Source of the DNA: Tieghemostelium lacteum
Taxonomy: Eukaryota; Evosea; Eumycetozoa; Dictyosteliales; Raperosteliaceae
Direction: 5' to 3'
NCBI GenBank assembly: GCA_001606155.1
Contig: LODT01000037.1
Location: 186,001 to 250,000, forward strand
Length of the DNA stretch: 64,000 nt
This document shows, in pieces, positions 23,030-34,113 of the stretch; position 1 is the stretch's first letter, and the number at the start of each line of letters is the position of its first letter. The notes below the pieces were generated by a model. That model did not search any database. It saw only the letters and a program-made list of their open reading frames with translations, and had not been told where the DNA came from. The translations under genes and the position numbers were made by a program.

Positions 23030-23245
23030 GAACTTAGAAAAGATTAAGATTTCAAAACCAAATGTACACCCAACAATGAATTAGTTGTTTTGGAGCTTTG
23101 TAATAAAAATGGTGATTTATTATCAGGTGATACAGATGTTGGAGTCTTACCAAAAGAGGACGGGTTGTTAAAGGTTTATGCAAAAGTCACACCTGTTCAA
23201 CAAACAACTAATACAACAACAATTGGTACACAAGGTAGATAGTTA
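23030..23245 (+). pseudogene. Crinkler-family N-terminal relic (fossil)
   Basis: A coding-like stretch on the plus strand, with segments such as ELVVLELCNKNGDLLSG and KEDGLLKVYAKVTP, ends in IGTQG. That end resembles the IGTQG N-terminus of the whole Crinkler-type gene at 59.7-61.8 kb. It is an isolated, broken piece, treated as a fossil. Family assignment rests on that junction and on the neighbouring NTPase relic. Confidence 0.5.
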
Positions 23246-23300
23246 TTTAGCCTGAACTAAATCCTATAGAGCTGTGTTTTAAATAAATCACGAAAAGTGG
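23240..23300 (+). repeat. 61-bp direct repeat, copy 2
   Basis: Second copy of the 22834-22894 repeat, exactly 406 bp further on. It abuts the end of a Crinkler N-terminal relic. Confidence 0.9.
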
Positions 23301-23524
23301 TTATTTGTGTTCATATTGAATAAAAAAATAAAAATTAAAATAATTTTTCTCCAAAGTGTATTCATATTTATACATATATTTCTTTTTTTTAAAAAATGTT
23401 TCAACTATCAAGGTATGTAGATTTATTGTGGAGTGTTTGGTTTGGAGGTTGTTACTAATTAACTGTACAATATAGCTAAACTCCCATTCCAAATTCAACC
23501 TAGAAATATAATAAAAAAAATGAG

Positions 23525-24170
23525 GGTCTAGTTTTACAAGATCCTACAATTGTCTCTAGAACCCAAAAACTAATAGAATTTACAAACAATTTAGATAAGA
23601 GTAAATATATTCTAATTAAATCACCACCATATACTGGAAAAACTTCTAAGAAGATAATTTCCAAATTTGAACAATCATCATTTCTTAACTTCTTGTGACA
23701 AAAAGAAATGATGATTGTTCAAATTTGGAAATTATCTCTGAGGTTTCTGATGGAGTGAAAAATATTGTTTCATAAGACAAAACATTTGATTGGTAAATCT
23801 CTTGAGGTGTTGCCGCCACTGAGCCAGGTTTTTCACCAAAGGCTGAAAGCATAAGCAAATGAATTTTTCCTGAAAGTTGTTTAATGGGTGGCCAAAACAA
23901 AGGATTCCACTGATGATTGATAGGATAAATAGTTTGGCACTCATCAACTATCAAGTAGACAGATTCAGTTGATGCAAATATTAACCAATTTTGAAAAGTT
24001 GTACCAGTATGAAATTGCCATAGATCATCGAATCCATTGTTTCCCCAAATGAAACCCTTCTGACATAAGATGTTGGTTTAGTTTTTTCAAATGTTCTTCC
24101 ATTAATTGGCCCATAAAAGTTTTTTCTGCAAAGTTTATTCATATCAAACACCTATAAAGGTATTATAAAT
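23525..24170. pseudogene. Crinkler-family NTPase relic with fold-back (fossil)
   Basis: A plus-strand piece (23525-23690) encodes a Walker-A-like ILIKSPPYTGKT. A minus-strand piece (24170-23690) encodes a Walker-B-like YLIVDECQ followed by FWPPIKQLSGKIHLLMLSAFGE, typical of the P-loop domain of Crinkler/RHS-type proteins. The two halves face each other across a perfect inverted repeat. It is broken, with several lesions; age appears moderate, since motifs are still easy to read. Confidence 0.65.
23653..23736. repeat. Perfect 34-bp fold-back
   Basis: 23653-23686 and 23703-23736 are exact reverse complements separated by 16 bp. The element lies within the Crinkler NTPase relic and marks the switch of coding strand. 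Confidence 0.95.
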
Positions 24171-24333
24171 TAAATATATTATCAAATTAGGTTATAAACG
24201 ATGAAAAAATAGTAATATACCAAAATGTTATGGGTTCACGACGAATTTAAGTCTTGGAAGACGAAAATATCGACGTGTAAATAAATATAAACATCTATTG
24301 TAAAGAGAGAATCCAATAAAAGATCAAAATAAT

Positions 24334-27300
24334 TTATAATTTATTAAGTTTCTTCATTTTAATAAATCTATCAACTTTTCTCCAAAATTTAACTTTAAAA
24401 TTCCAATCAGTAATCATTTTATATCCAAAATAAATGATAATGAGAACAATTATTAATCCAACACCACCAAATATAATTCCAAGGATTTGAAGTTTTGTTA
24501 ATCCTCTTTTTCTGAGTGGATCACAAATGGAACCATCTTTATCATTGGCTGGTAAAAGATCTGAAATGAAAGAATAGTCAGGATCAATGAGTGCATTGTA
24601 TCGGTAGTGTGGAATGTTGATTCCAACTTGTCTTGAGATATTTGTGCTGGTTTGTTGTGATAAATCAATTGAGAATATACTGTTACTTATTGATTGAATT
24701 CTGTTGTCAATTACTCCTTTCTTTATGTATCTACAATATAATGAATTATCATTGATTTGTAATCTGACATATTCAATATCACTGTTTACAACTTGACCTG
24801 TTTCTTGATAACTGCATGAATCCTCATCAGTTTGTGTTTGGAATGATGTTGACATGATTAGTTGGAGATAATTAAATTCTGATGAGAATCCAAATGGAGT
24901 CATTTCAATTCTGTATTTCAGAGTTGATGGCATCATTTGAATCTTTTCATTGGCAAAATAGATGGTTGTTAATTCTTTATAGTATTGAATGGTTACTTTG
25001 ATTTTAGTTGTAACCTCATTGCTTATGACTGTGGTTTGGTAGAGAAATGATAAATAATCATCAAATTCAGAGGTTTTGTTGGTGAATATCCATGAATTGA
25101 AATCAAATGTTTTGAAATGCTGTTTTATCAGGTGTCATTTCTCGGAGTGATTCAATTCGTATTAAACCAGATAGAGTAACCTCTTCACCACCTGGAAGAG
25201 GAAATGACAAATCGAGATTTGGTTTTTTTGGAACAATACCAGGTTGAGGAATGATAATGATTTGTGACATACAATCATTACTTGTCCAAGGATAGAAACA
25301 AACACATCCAAAGAATGTACAAACTCCATTTGATGGTCCTCCACAAATTGGGTTACCTTCGCAAGGTATTTGTGGTTTAGGTTGTGGTATAAAGTATGGC
25401 TCAACAAGTAAAACATTTGATTGTATCAGATTGATTGCAGTGATATTGAATTTAGATTGATTAGGTTTAATTCCATCAATAATCAGAAATGTGTCAGTTA
25501 AAAAAACAGGACTCTTGGAGACTGTTGTTGAATCTTCATAATCAATTTTCAGGGTAGTTGTGTTTTCAATTCCAAACCCATATCCAAAAACAGTGAGTTG
25601 ATCACCAGTATTTGGAATTGGTGATGTTGATGATATAATAGGTTGTTTGATGAAAACTGTTTCAATTGATGAATTGAATCCAGCAACTTGTAAATCATCT
25701 GATGAGTATCCTTTTAGATTCATTTTGATATCAGATAGTCCATTAACTGATACCAATAGATTTGGACGTGGGTATCCATATCCATATCCAACATCAATTA
25801 GCACACACTGAAACTGTGCTGTAAATACACTGTCATCAAATGACTTTAGTTCGGCTGTGGTCTCAAGTTGGTAAAATGAAGTGTATATATAACACTTTGG
25901 TATTACCTGTTGTGAGATTGGAGATTCAGTATCTTGAACTGTGAAATTTATATAAATAGAACGTTTGTTGGAAAATAAATTGATTGAAGATGAGTTATCA
26001 TTACTATATATTAAAAGTGATGTGATAGCAGGCGGTGTGACATCACTATTTGGTGTCAAACAATCAACTGGAATTGACAATTTACTTATCATTGATGTGT
26101 CATTGAGCATCTTCATAAATGGTGATATATAGCCATTCCAAGTGGTTCCACCATTTTGTAAGACCATAACTGATGTGTCTTGACTACTCTGATGTCCAGA
26201 AGTATCAACTAGAGAAACACTGGAAATGTAATAACTCTGAGCTAAACATCCAGGTGGGACTTGAATTTCAATTGTATAGTTATCAGAATATATATTCTTA
26301 TCTTTCATATCTAATTCTATATCCAATTGTGAAAATGTGAATGAAGTAGATGAGATACAAAATACGCCATGACTAAGACCATTATGTTCATCTTCAATTG
26401 TAAATGTCCAACTTATGGTTCCACCCAGTGCATTCAATATTGGATTGCTTGTAGCAATATTAGTTATCAATGGTGGCATCTTATCAGCATATTCAGAATA
26501 TACTCGAAGTTTCCAAGATTCTGGGAAATTTCTACTATCATACTCTTGATAATAATAACTAACTCTGTATTCTATATAACCACTGAACATTCTAGCATCA
26601 ATTGGAAAGTTAACAGTAAACAATTGTTCATCTGGATTCCAAATACCACTGAATGAAATCAAATCGAAACTCACTAATACAATTTGGTTAATAATTGGAT
26701 TGGTGAAATTTATAAACATTGTATTATTACACCCAATCAATGATACATCAATATCATTCATTGCATATCTAATAAAACTAATCTGAGTAGCTAATAATAT
26801 AAATTAAGTAATATTAGTATTATTGTATTTAACAATAACTATAAACATATACATACTACCCAAATGAGGTAAAAATGAACTAAATGATGGAATTTCTTTG
26901 AAATCACTGCCGTAGATAGGAGAAAAAGTGGCTCTGTTGTCATAGGTATCATATAAAATTACGCTTCTTTCATATAGGCTCCCTATATCATTGGTTATAT
27001 TTACAATCTTTTCAAAAGTACCATTTTTAAGTGAGCCACTAACCAAATCTGTTTTGGTCAAATATTGTAGATTCACATACATGAATGCTAAACCCGTGTC
27101 ATCATATGCTTGTATCCTAATGAGAAACAAGTATCCATTAATAGGTACAATTTCAACATTACTTAACCCAGGTGGACTAGTATCTAAATATTTAATATTA
27201 GATTTATATATTCATTTTCAAATTAAAATTTAAATTTGGTATATACATACCAATAGGTTGATTATTATAAACTGTAGAATTAACTAAAATCGTTCCTTGA

Positions 27301-28695
27301 TAGTTTATCATAAAATTTGATGTGATTTCAGAAACCATAAAAACGACTTTAAGAATAAAATCATTACCAACTCTACCTATGACACTATGTGGATAGGGTA
27401 GATCCAGACCTTGGTATTCAACACCCTGAGAAATAGTTAATGAAAATGATTGATAATTACTAATAGTTAGATACACTTCATAATCAACAGATGAATTTAC
27501 AAATTGATTAAAAGTTACACCAACAACACTACCCCCATTAATCACTGTATTTATTCAATATTAGTACATTATCAGTACAATAATTTTAAATAAATATATA
27601 TACCTACCTAAAGGTGTATAAGATATTTGGCCTACAGTTTCAATTTGGTTTCCTTTTAAGAATTTTGTTGATAGTTGGTGAGTGCTTAAATTTTCCAAGT
27701 TTGTATAGTACAGTACTGTGAAAGTAGACTCCAAATTACCTGAAATAGGTTCATTATAAAATATATTTTGTGCATATTCATTTGGGTTGTCAATTTGATA
27801 AAAAGGACCATAAAGGTCTGTAAATTGAACAAAATAGTAATATTGCTTATAACCAGTGTTGGAATTGGGATAATCAAAATACTCATATGTTGAAACTGTA
27901 GGGTTTAAATCACCTATTTGATGTAGTGGGGGTGTAGTATTAATATCTATAGTCTATTAATATTAAATAGACTTCACTTACTTTGTTTTAAAAATGAAGG
28001 AAATATAAATGTTGTGATTTTGTTTTGTGCAACTATATTAAATTGGATGTCAGTGGTAGCATTTAGAGCTACTAGTAGGCATTCAACAACTATTAAACTG
28101 TATCCTTGATCATAATAAGAACAAAAGTAACCATTAGATTGTGGGAAATCAATCTGATAGTGTAACTGTTTTTTTAAACCTAAATCCAATGAGATGTAAT
28201 ACATGTAGGGTTGTTGAGATCTTTTAAATTGTTTAAAAGGGTTTCTGTTAATGAGTGGATGGGGAGACGGTTCACAATGGTATTCTATAGTTCCTCCAAT
28301 GCTATTTCCATTGACTTGAAATGCATTACTTATGTTACCACCACCACTATTCAAAGGAACATCAAGTAGATATTCAAAGTAGTAGTTCCTATTGTCATTG
28401 CTAATTAAATAAATAGTGCTGTTTGTGATTGATGATGTAACTGAAGAGATATCGGTATCATTAAGTTCAGCTTTTAAAAGTATTTGGTAAATAAATTCAC
28501 AAGAATCAACATATTGTGCATAGGCATCATTAATTCCCTTTTGAGTTAAATTTATAATCTCATAAGATGTAACTGTTTCATATAAAGAGGTTGATTAGAA
28601 TCTGAATTTGTGATTATTGTAACTCTTCATCTAACCATACCAATTGAATAAAAATATAAATGGGTTATAATAAATAAAAATAGTATAACATTCAT
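24334..28695 (-). CDS. ComC-like IPT/EGF adhesion protein, copy B (one single-base frame break)
   Basis: Six exons: 28695-28641 (signal peptide NVILFLFIITHLYFYS), 28572-27982, 27913-27608, 27544-27251, 27183-26857 and 26790-24334. All introns are phase 1 and 63-76 nt, at the same places as in copy A. The layout is the same: signal peptide, beta-rich ectodomain, IPT/TIG motif, EGF-like NPICGGPSNGVC module, one transmembrane helix and a basic tail; about 1,342 residues. One extra base at about 25118 (GCATTTCAAAAC against GCATTCAAAAC in A) shifts the frame in the C-terminal ectodomain; at A's break point B is intact. The 3' ~1.4 kb is almost identical to A while the 5' exons are clearly diverged. 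An in-frame ATG six codons upstream (28713) is an alternative start. Confidence 0.8.
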
Positions 28696-28713
28696 TTTTG
28701 ATAAGTTTGACAT

Positions 28714-29042
28714 ACGCCAAAAAATATCAAAACTAACTTGATAAATACCTTCATTTTTTTATAAAATGAATGGTATAGAATATGGAAGCCAGTCTTCTAT
28801 TTGTTACAATAAAAAGGGTATAAAGTTTGTTCAAGTATTAACATAATTTTTGTTCATTTTAATGTTCTATAAATGAAAAATAAAAAGAAATCATGGTCTT
28901 TTGAATTTAAAATAATTCTTATTGTAAATCAAAGTTTTAAAAAAAATTCGTGTCACTCCACATTTCAAATAAAAAAATGACAGTGAGTTTTTTTTTTAAA
29001 TATCTAATAAAAAATCTAACCTAACCAACAAACCTAAAAAAA
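28714..29042. other. Intergenic, divergent
   Basis: AT-rich spacer between ComC-like copy B and a plus-strand gene. Nothing else was recognised. Confidence 0.6.
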
Positions 29043-29519
29043 ATGTATAAGAATACAACTATCTTAATTGTAATTTTAAGTGTACTATTAGCATTAGTAA
29101 ATGCAGATGAATATAAATTATTATATAATACATGTAATGGACCATGCTCAAGTTGTCCAAGAGACCAATTTGAAGACACTAGTACATTCAGTGATGTAAG
29201 TGTTTCATCATACCCTAGCACTAAGAAAGTTGCTTCTGTAACTTTAAGTTACTTCCCAGATAATTCATCCATTTCAGTTGAAGGTGACTTTGTCACTGTT
29301 AGTAACTTGGTTGTTCCAATTCAAAACACTGACGCTTCTAGAAATTATGGTAATATCAATTGTCAATATGTAACCTATTACAGATCTGCTTCCGATAACA
29401 GTTGTGGTGTTTTCACACTCTGTAACAACCCAGATAAAGAAGACGTAAATTCATCCTCAACTTTACCAATTACTCTTTTATCTGTAATTGCATTTACAAT
29501 CTTTTCTTTGATTTTCTAA
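29043..29519 (+). CDS. Small secreted, probably GPI-anchored cysteine protein (ponticulin-like?)
   Basis: A single exon of 158 residues with a clear signal peptide (TTILIVILSVLLALVNA), a compact ectodomain with cysteines (CNGPCSSC, INCQY, SCGVFTLC) and a hydrophobic C-terminus after a small/polar stretch (VNSSSTLPITLLSVIAFTIF), as in a GPI-attachment signal. Size and layout are those of the ponticulin family, which links actin to the plasma membrane, but the match is by architecture only. Any dictyostelid small GPI protein would look similar. Confidence 0.65.
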   Translation: MYKNTTILIVILSVLLALVNADEYKLLYNTCNGPCSSCPRDQFEDTSTFSDVSVSSYPSTKKVASVTLSYFPDNSSISVEGDFVTVSNLVVPIQNTDASRNYGNINCQYVTYYRSASDNSCGVFTLCNNPDKEDVNSSSTLPITLLSVIAFTIFSLIF

Positions 29520-29604
29520 ATTCAATAAATTATGTAATCCCACAACCTTTTCAGATTTTTTTTTTTTTATTCTCGAAAAAACCACCACATTGGAATGATT
29601 CACA

Positions 29605-30618
29605 ATGAGCAATGAACATTATCTTGATAAATTAAAAGTTGTGTGTTATAAAAAGATTCCAAAAGATTTAATAGAGATTTTGACTAAAGAAGGTATAAAT
29701 GTGGTTGAATTTGATGGTGTACATGATAGTAACAAAGAGGCATTTCACCATGAACTCAGAACTGCACACGGAACCCTTGGAACTAATTTTAAATTTGACG
29801 AAGCTCTTTTGAAATTGGCACCAGTTTTAAGAGTGTGCAGTACAATATCCGTAGGTTATGATGCGTTTAATGTCAGTGCACTGAGTCAACAGAACATTGC
29901 ACTTATGCACACACCAGGAATTCTAAACGATACCATGGCTGATACTGTTATGGCATTGGTACTTTCAACAGCTAGAAAGATTGTAAATGTAGCTGAGAGA
30001 GTAAAGAAAGGTGAATGGGTTAGAACCCATTTAACATTGGACTGGTATGGACTGGATGTTCATCACAAGACTATGGGTATAGTAGGTATGGGACGTATAG
30101 GTGAGGTTCTTGCAAAGAGAGCTCACTGTGGTTTCGATATGAATATTTTGTATTATTCCAGAACTGCTCATAAATCAGTTGAGGAGAAATATCAGGCTAA
30201 AAGAGTGGAACTTCAACAACTTTTATCGGAATCCGATTACATTTGTGTTATATTACCAATGTCCGATGAGACCTATCATATGTTTAGTTATAAGGAATTT
30301 GCCGCAATGAAGCCTACAGCTATATTTGTGAATGCTGGTAGAGGACCAGTAGTTGATGAACAAGCTCTTATTCAAGCTCTTAAAGAAAATAAGATTGCGG
30401 GTGCTGGTTTAGATGTCTTTGAACAAGAACCAATCTCAATGGCATCACCTCTCTTACAACTCTCAAATGTAGTCGCTGTACCACACATTGGTACATCTGT
30501 ACCAGAGTGCCACTACAACATGGCAAAATTAGCAATAGAAAATCTCTTGAGAGCACTCAAAGGTGATTTCTCTCAAAATTGTGTAAACAAAGATTCCATC
30601 ATCTCAAATAAACACTAA
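29605..30618 (+). CDS. D-2-hydroxyacid dehydrogenase (glyoxylate/hydroxypyruvate or 2-ketogluconate reductase type)
   Basis: A single exon of 337 residues, full length for the family. The Rossmann motif GIVGMGRIG is at about residue 157. The catalytic Arg is in NAGRGPVVDE, the Glu in AGLDVFEQEP and the His in VPHIGTS. The pattern is that of GHRB/GRHPR-type NAD(P)H enzymes, which reduce glyoxylate, hydroxypyruvate or 2-keto-gluconate in the cytosol. Substrate preference among these cannot be decided by eye. No targeting peptide is seen. It is transcribed convergently with the next, minus-strand gene. Confidence 0.9.
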   Translation: MSNEHYLDKLKVVCYKKIPKDLIEILTKEGINVVEFDGVHDSNKEAFHHELRTAHGTLGTNFKFDEALLKLAPVLRVCSTISVGYDAFNVSALSQQNIALMHTPGILNDTMADTVMALVLSTARKIVNVAERVKKGEWVRTHLTLDWYGLDVHHKTMGIVGMGRIGEVLAKRAHCGFDMNILYYSRTAHKSVEEKYQAKRVELQQLLSESDYICVILPMSDETYHMFSYKEFAAMKPTAIFVNAGRGPVVDEQALIQALKENKIAGAGLDVFEQEPISMASPLLQLSNVVAVPHIGTSVPECHYNMAKLAIENLLRALKGDFSQNCVNKDSIISNKH

Positions 30619-30681
30619 AAAATACAAAAAAAAACCACACAAAAACAGGGTGTACATTTATGTATACATAAATTGGGATGT

Positions 30682-31383
30682 TTAGTTCATTGAAGAGGAA
30701 GAACCTAATGTAGGTTGTCCAGGTTTAAAAAACATGTATCCATAAAATGTACCAGCATAGAAGAAAACTGACATGAAAGCCAATAAGACTATTGATCTTA
30801 TAGCTATACAATCTACTTTACGTTGAGCATAGAGATCACCTGTAATGTTATCTTTACAACTTCCAGTATCTTCTTGATAGTATGAATAAGAACCCCAAGA
30901 ACATGAACGATCTTCAGCTATCGATGGTATACCACCACGTTTATACAATCTGTATATATACCATACCATACCAATATACAATGGTAATGTTATAGGTAGA
31001 AAATATAAACCCCTATTTCTTTCATCATAGTTCCTAATGGTAGCAGCAGGCACTAAAAATACAATCAATAAAAAAGAATAATAGACAAAATGAAAGACAC
31101 ATATTCCCTCTTTTCTCTTTCCAATTAATTCCACCACCTGATCCATTTTGTTGTGGTGGTCCTAATAGTGATACATTTCCAAAGGTATCTGCCATTGTAT
31201 TATGCATACTATTCATCATATTCTATTTTTTGTTTTAAAATTCACATAGATGTCAGTAAACATTATTCTATTTATAAATATTGTTAAATTACAAACCATA
31301 TATGTTATAATTGTTCCACATGTTGAACACACACCAGAACCTAAACCAGGTTGACCACATTTTTGACAGTAACCATATGTCAT
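30682..31383 (-). CDS. Zinc-ribbon multi-pass membrane protein (splicing partly unresolved)
   Basis: Exon 1 (31383-31297) encodes a zinc ribbon: CQKCGQPGLGSGVCSTCG. A 74-nt intron leads to exon 2 from 31222 (MNSMHNTMADTFGNVSLLG, then GGGINWKEKR). The C-terminal part, read from about 31052 to 30682, has two or three hydrophobic helices (LYFLPITLPLYIGMVWYIY; IAIRSIVLLAFMSVFFYAG) around a Cys-containing loop (CSWGSYSYY, GSCKDN). The link between exon 2 and the C-terminal part is uncertain. A 46-nt intron with a weak donor (GTCTTT) restores the frame, but the intervening T-rich text could also encode a helix in another frame. About 150-200 residues in total. Function unknown; probably an endomembrane protein. 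Confidence 0.55.
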
Positions 31384-32082
31384 TTTTTTAAGATGGTATT
31401 TTAAAAATTACTATTAGTAGTAGATAGTTCACAAAAAGAATTAAGAAGAAAAAAAAGTAATGTGAGAAGAAGTAATGATCTTTTTTTAAATCAGAAAAGA
31501 CTTTATAAATATCGTGGGTTTTTGTTTGAAAAATCAAATGTTAAAATTATAAATATCTTTCTAGAGATATTATCAGAATAAAAATTATTTGAATTACAAG
31601 ATTCGTCATTCAATAAAAAACCGTAAATGTGCAAGTTATTACATTAGTAATTTAGACGTTAATGATATTCTAGAATTTACCACATTATTAGAACTCATAT
31701 TTATAAGTTTAACATAAATAATTCTCAAAATAAATAATTTTATTACTAGTAAAATTTTAGTTGGTTTTTGCTAATAAATGGATGTTTTATCACAGATGAA
31801 AACGAATGAAACAAACTCTGAAAGACCAAATATTAATACTTCTAAAAATGGATCAGATAAGTTCCAAACCACTTAGATTTAGGTGGCTAATAGAAAATAA
31901 TAGTTCTTGAAGTAATATAGATAATACTTCCATGAATAAGGGATATTAAATAAAATTCTAAACTTTTTAGAAGCACTTTTTTGTTTTCTTTACTGCAATC
32001 TGACAAAATTTAGATTGTCAAAGAGATAATGGTTTAAATAATTAGTTTTTGGGTTTTGTTTTATTATTAGAATGAATAATAA
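31384..32082. other. Intergenic, 0.7 kb
   Basis: AT-rich. A small inverted repeat, CCAC...GTGG, lies at about 31870-31890. No gene or RNA could be recognised. Confidence 0.5.
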
Positions 32083-34113
32083 TTATCTAATGTCCATATC
32101 ATATTTGCTATTATAAAATGAATCTAAATTACAACTATTGGAATCTTTGTTTGGGAAGACATTCCAAAATCTTAGGGTTTGATCACCAGCACCTGTTACT
32201 AGGGTTTGGCCATCAGGAGAAACAGCTAAATACAAAACTCTGGTAGTGTGACCAGTAAGTGTAGTGACAGGAGTCATAGAGGGATAACTCCAAACTGTAA
32301 TTTGATTCTGAGAGAAACCATGAGTTGAAACTAATTCATTGACATTTTTTGACCATGCCAAATTGCAAACTTGTGAACCTGTATCAATAGACTGTATTGG
32401 TTGTCCATTTAGGGTATTGGTAAAACGTATACATTTGTCATGTGTACCACCTCCACTTGCTAGTAGACCTCTTTGATGAGGACTCCATGCAATAGCCTTA
32501 ACAGCTGCACTGTGAAATTTAAATTGATACAATGGTTTTGATATACCACCTATACTAAAACTATTATTCAACATGTTGTTGTTATTATTGATGCCATTAT
32601 TTCCGTCCATACGATGATCCCAAACATTTAAAAGATTGTCATTGCCACCTGACGCCAGTTGTTGACCATCAGGTGCCCATTTCAATCCACAAATCTCATG
32701 TTTATGACCAATGAGTTTTTGAGAGAAATTAGAAGGATCTCTAACATCGTGGTGTAGAATCACCTTATCTTTTCCACCGCTACTCAGTAGATGACTATTC
32801 CATGCCAATGCGTTAACTCTTTGTGTTTGGCCTTTTAGTTCACGTATTTTCTTTTTCTTTGTGACATCCCATATCTGTATGATACCATCGTTACCACCTA
32901 CTGCCAGGTGTGTACCTCTTTGAATCCAGCTTACAGAACTAATGGGTTGATTAACTTCGAGATCACAAAGTTTACTGACTTGACTGGTACTGGCATTCCA
33001 TAGATATACAGAGTGTTCTAAACCTACTGCCAATACATTTAATGAACTCCAATCGACTAGATTTAGATAGAAATCATCTCGTATGGATGGTGCATCTAAT
33101 ACTTTAAATGGAGTTTTGGAGATTTTTCTATGTGGTTTTCTAGGTGAGGAGAGTATACGTTGAGAGTCATCCGATAGGGGAGATAGAGAATAAGGTGAAT
33201 CCAATCCATTTCCATTTCCTAGTAGTGGATTATTGGTTAATGGTGAATGTATATTGGATATATGGTTTCCGTTGAGAAGACTGTTAGATCCACCAATGGT
33301 ATGATTGTGAATTTGTCTATTGGATTTCTGTAGAGAAGAAGGAGATGAAAACTGTAAAATATTACCACTACTCAGACTGTATCCATTACCCTTGATTGGT
33401 GAATGAATATGTGATTTCATTAGATCATATTGATCCATTGTCGAATCAATGTTATTGGTAATATTGTTATTTGAATTGTTACTATTGTTACCACTACTAC
33501 CATAATAATGGGTAGACTTGATATTAGAACTGATGATATGATGATCTATGTAACTACTAGGTCCTAATATTTCATTCTTCAAAATCAAATTGTATGCCAA
33601 GTGGCTTTCATCTCTTTGTTTGTTATCCAGTGTATTACTAGATAGATCTTGTACACTATTTATATTGTTACTCTGGTTATTACTGTTATTACTATATACA
33701 TTTTGTTGTTTACTTAAACTTTGATTAAAACCATCTAATGATGAACTATAACTGTCAATACCAATAGAAATTGGTATAAATCTGTCACCATAATTCTCAA
33801 TCTTTGATGGTGATTGAGGTAATATTAAACTTTGATTCTTTAATTTACTAGGTGATTTAAAACTATCTAAAACAGGTCCATTACTATTTGCTATTATATT
33901 ACTGCTATTATTATTATTATTATTATTATTATTTGATGTCGTAGTAGTAGAATTACTACTATTACTACTAATAGGGCTATTATTACTATTAGGTTGACTA
34001 AAATTTAAAAATGGTGATGGTATAGGTGGAAGATCCCTATTATAGTTTTGTTTTTGTTTGGAAGGAGATTTTGATGGTGACCTTAGTCTTGATTCATATT
34101 CGGAATGAAACAT
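32083..34113 (-). CDS. cdh1: APC/C activator Cdh1/Fizzy-related, WD40 protein
   Basis: A single exon of 676 residues. The N-terminal ~330 residues are S/N-rich but contain a C-box-like GDRFIPIS and the Fzr motif LAYNLILKNEILG. From about residue 330 (KTPFKVLDAPSIRDDFY) seven WD repeats follow (for example VYLWNAS, IQIWDV, VNALAWN, LNVWDHR, IRFTNT, ITVWSY, LRFWNV). The protein ends in the Ile-Arg tail that docks on the APC/C TPR subunits. Cdh1 activates the anaphase-promoting complex in late mitosis and G1. The KILHHDVRD blade and the order of motifs favour Cdh1 over Cdc20. Asn runs from AAT/TTA repeats at about 33900-33960 are typical of dictyostelids. Confidence 0.9.
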   Translation of the reverse strand: MFHSEYESRLRSPSKSPSKQKQNYNRDLPPIPSPFLNFSQPNSNNSPISSNSSNSTTTTSNNNNNNNNNSSNIIANSNGPVLDSFKSPSKLKNQSLILPQSPSKIENYGDRFIPISIGIDSYSSSLDGFNQSLSKQQNVYSNNSNNQSNNINSVQDLSSNTLDNKQRDESHLAYNLILKNEILGPSSYIDHHIISSNIKSTHYYGSSGNNSNNSNNNITNNIDSTMDQYDLMKSHIHSPIKGNGYSLSSGNILQFSSPSSLQKSNRQIHNHTIGGSNSLLNGNHISNIHSPLTNNPLLGNGNGLDSPYSLSPLSDDSQRILSSPRKPHRKISKTPFKVLDAPSIRDDFYLNLVDWSSLNVLAVGLEHSVYLWNASTSQVSKLCDLEVNQPISSVSWIQRGTHLAVGGNDGIIQIWDVTKKKKIRELKGQTQRVNALAWNSHLLSSGGKDKVILHHDVRDPSNFSQKLIGHKHEICGLKWAPDGQQLASGGNDNLLNVWDHRMDGNNGINNNNNMLNNSFSIGGISKPLYQFKFHSAAVKAIAWSPHQRGLLASGGGTHDKCIRFTNTLNGQPIQSIDTGSQVCNLAWSKNVNELVSTHGFSQNQITVWSYPSMTPVTTLTGHTTRVLYLAVSPDGQTLVTGAGDQTLRFWNVFPNKDSNSCNLDSFYNSKYDMDIR

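Larger units (their letters stand above)
22923..23379. repeat. Inverted repeat pair, arms about 75 bp
   Basis: Arm 1 (about 22923-22997; GTATAAATATGAATACAC ... ATTCAATATGAACACAA) is the reverse complement of arm 2 (about 23304-23379), with small differences. The arms enclose a Crinkler-type relic and the second direct repeat. Confidence 0.8.

Noticed and set aside
23040-24170. CRISPR-like or phage-like repeat array
   Set aside because: Only two direct repeats and one inverted pair exist, with no spacer regularity, in a eukaryotic context.
27946-27981. 35-nt intron in ComC copy B using the nearest TATAG acceptor
   Set aside because: Too short; the AAATAG acceptor at 27914 gives a 68-nt intron and an exon exactly as long as in copy A.
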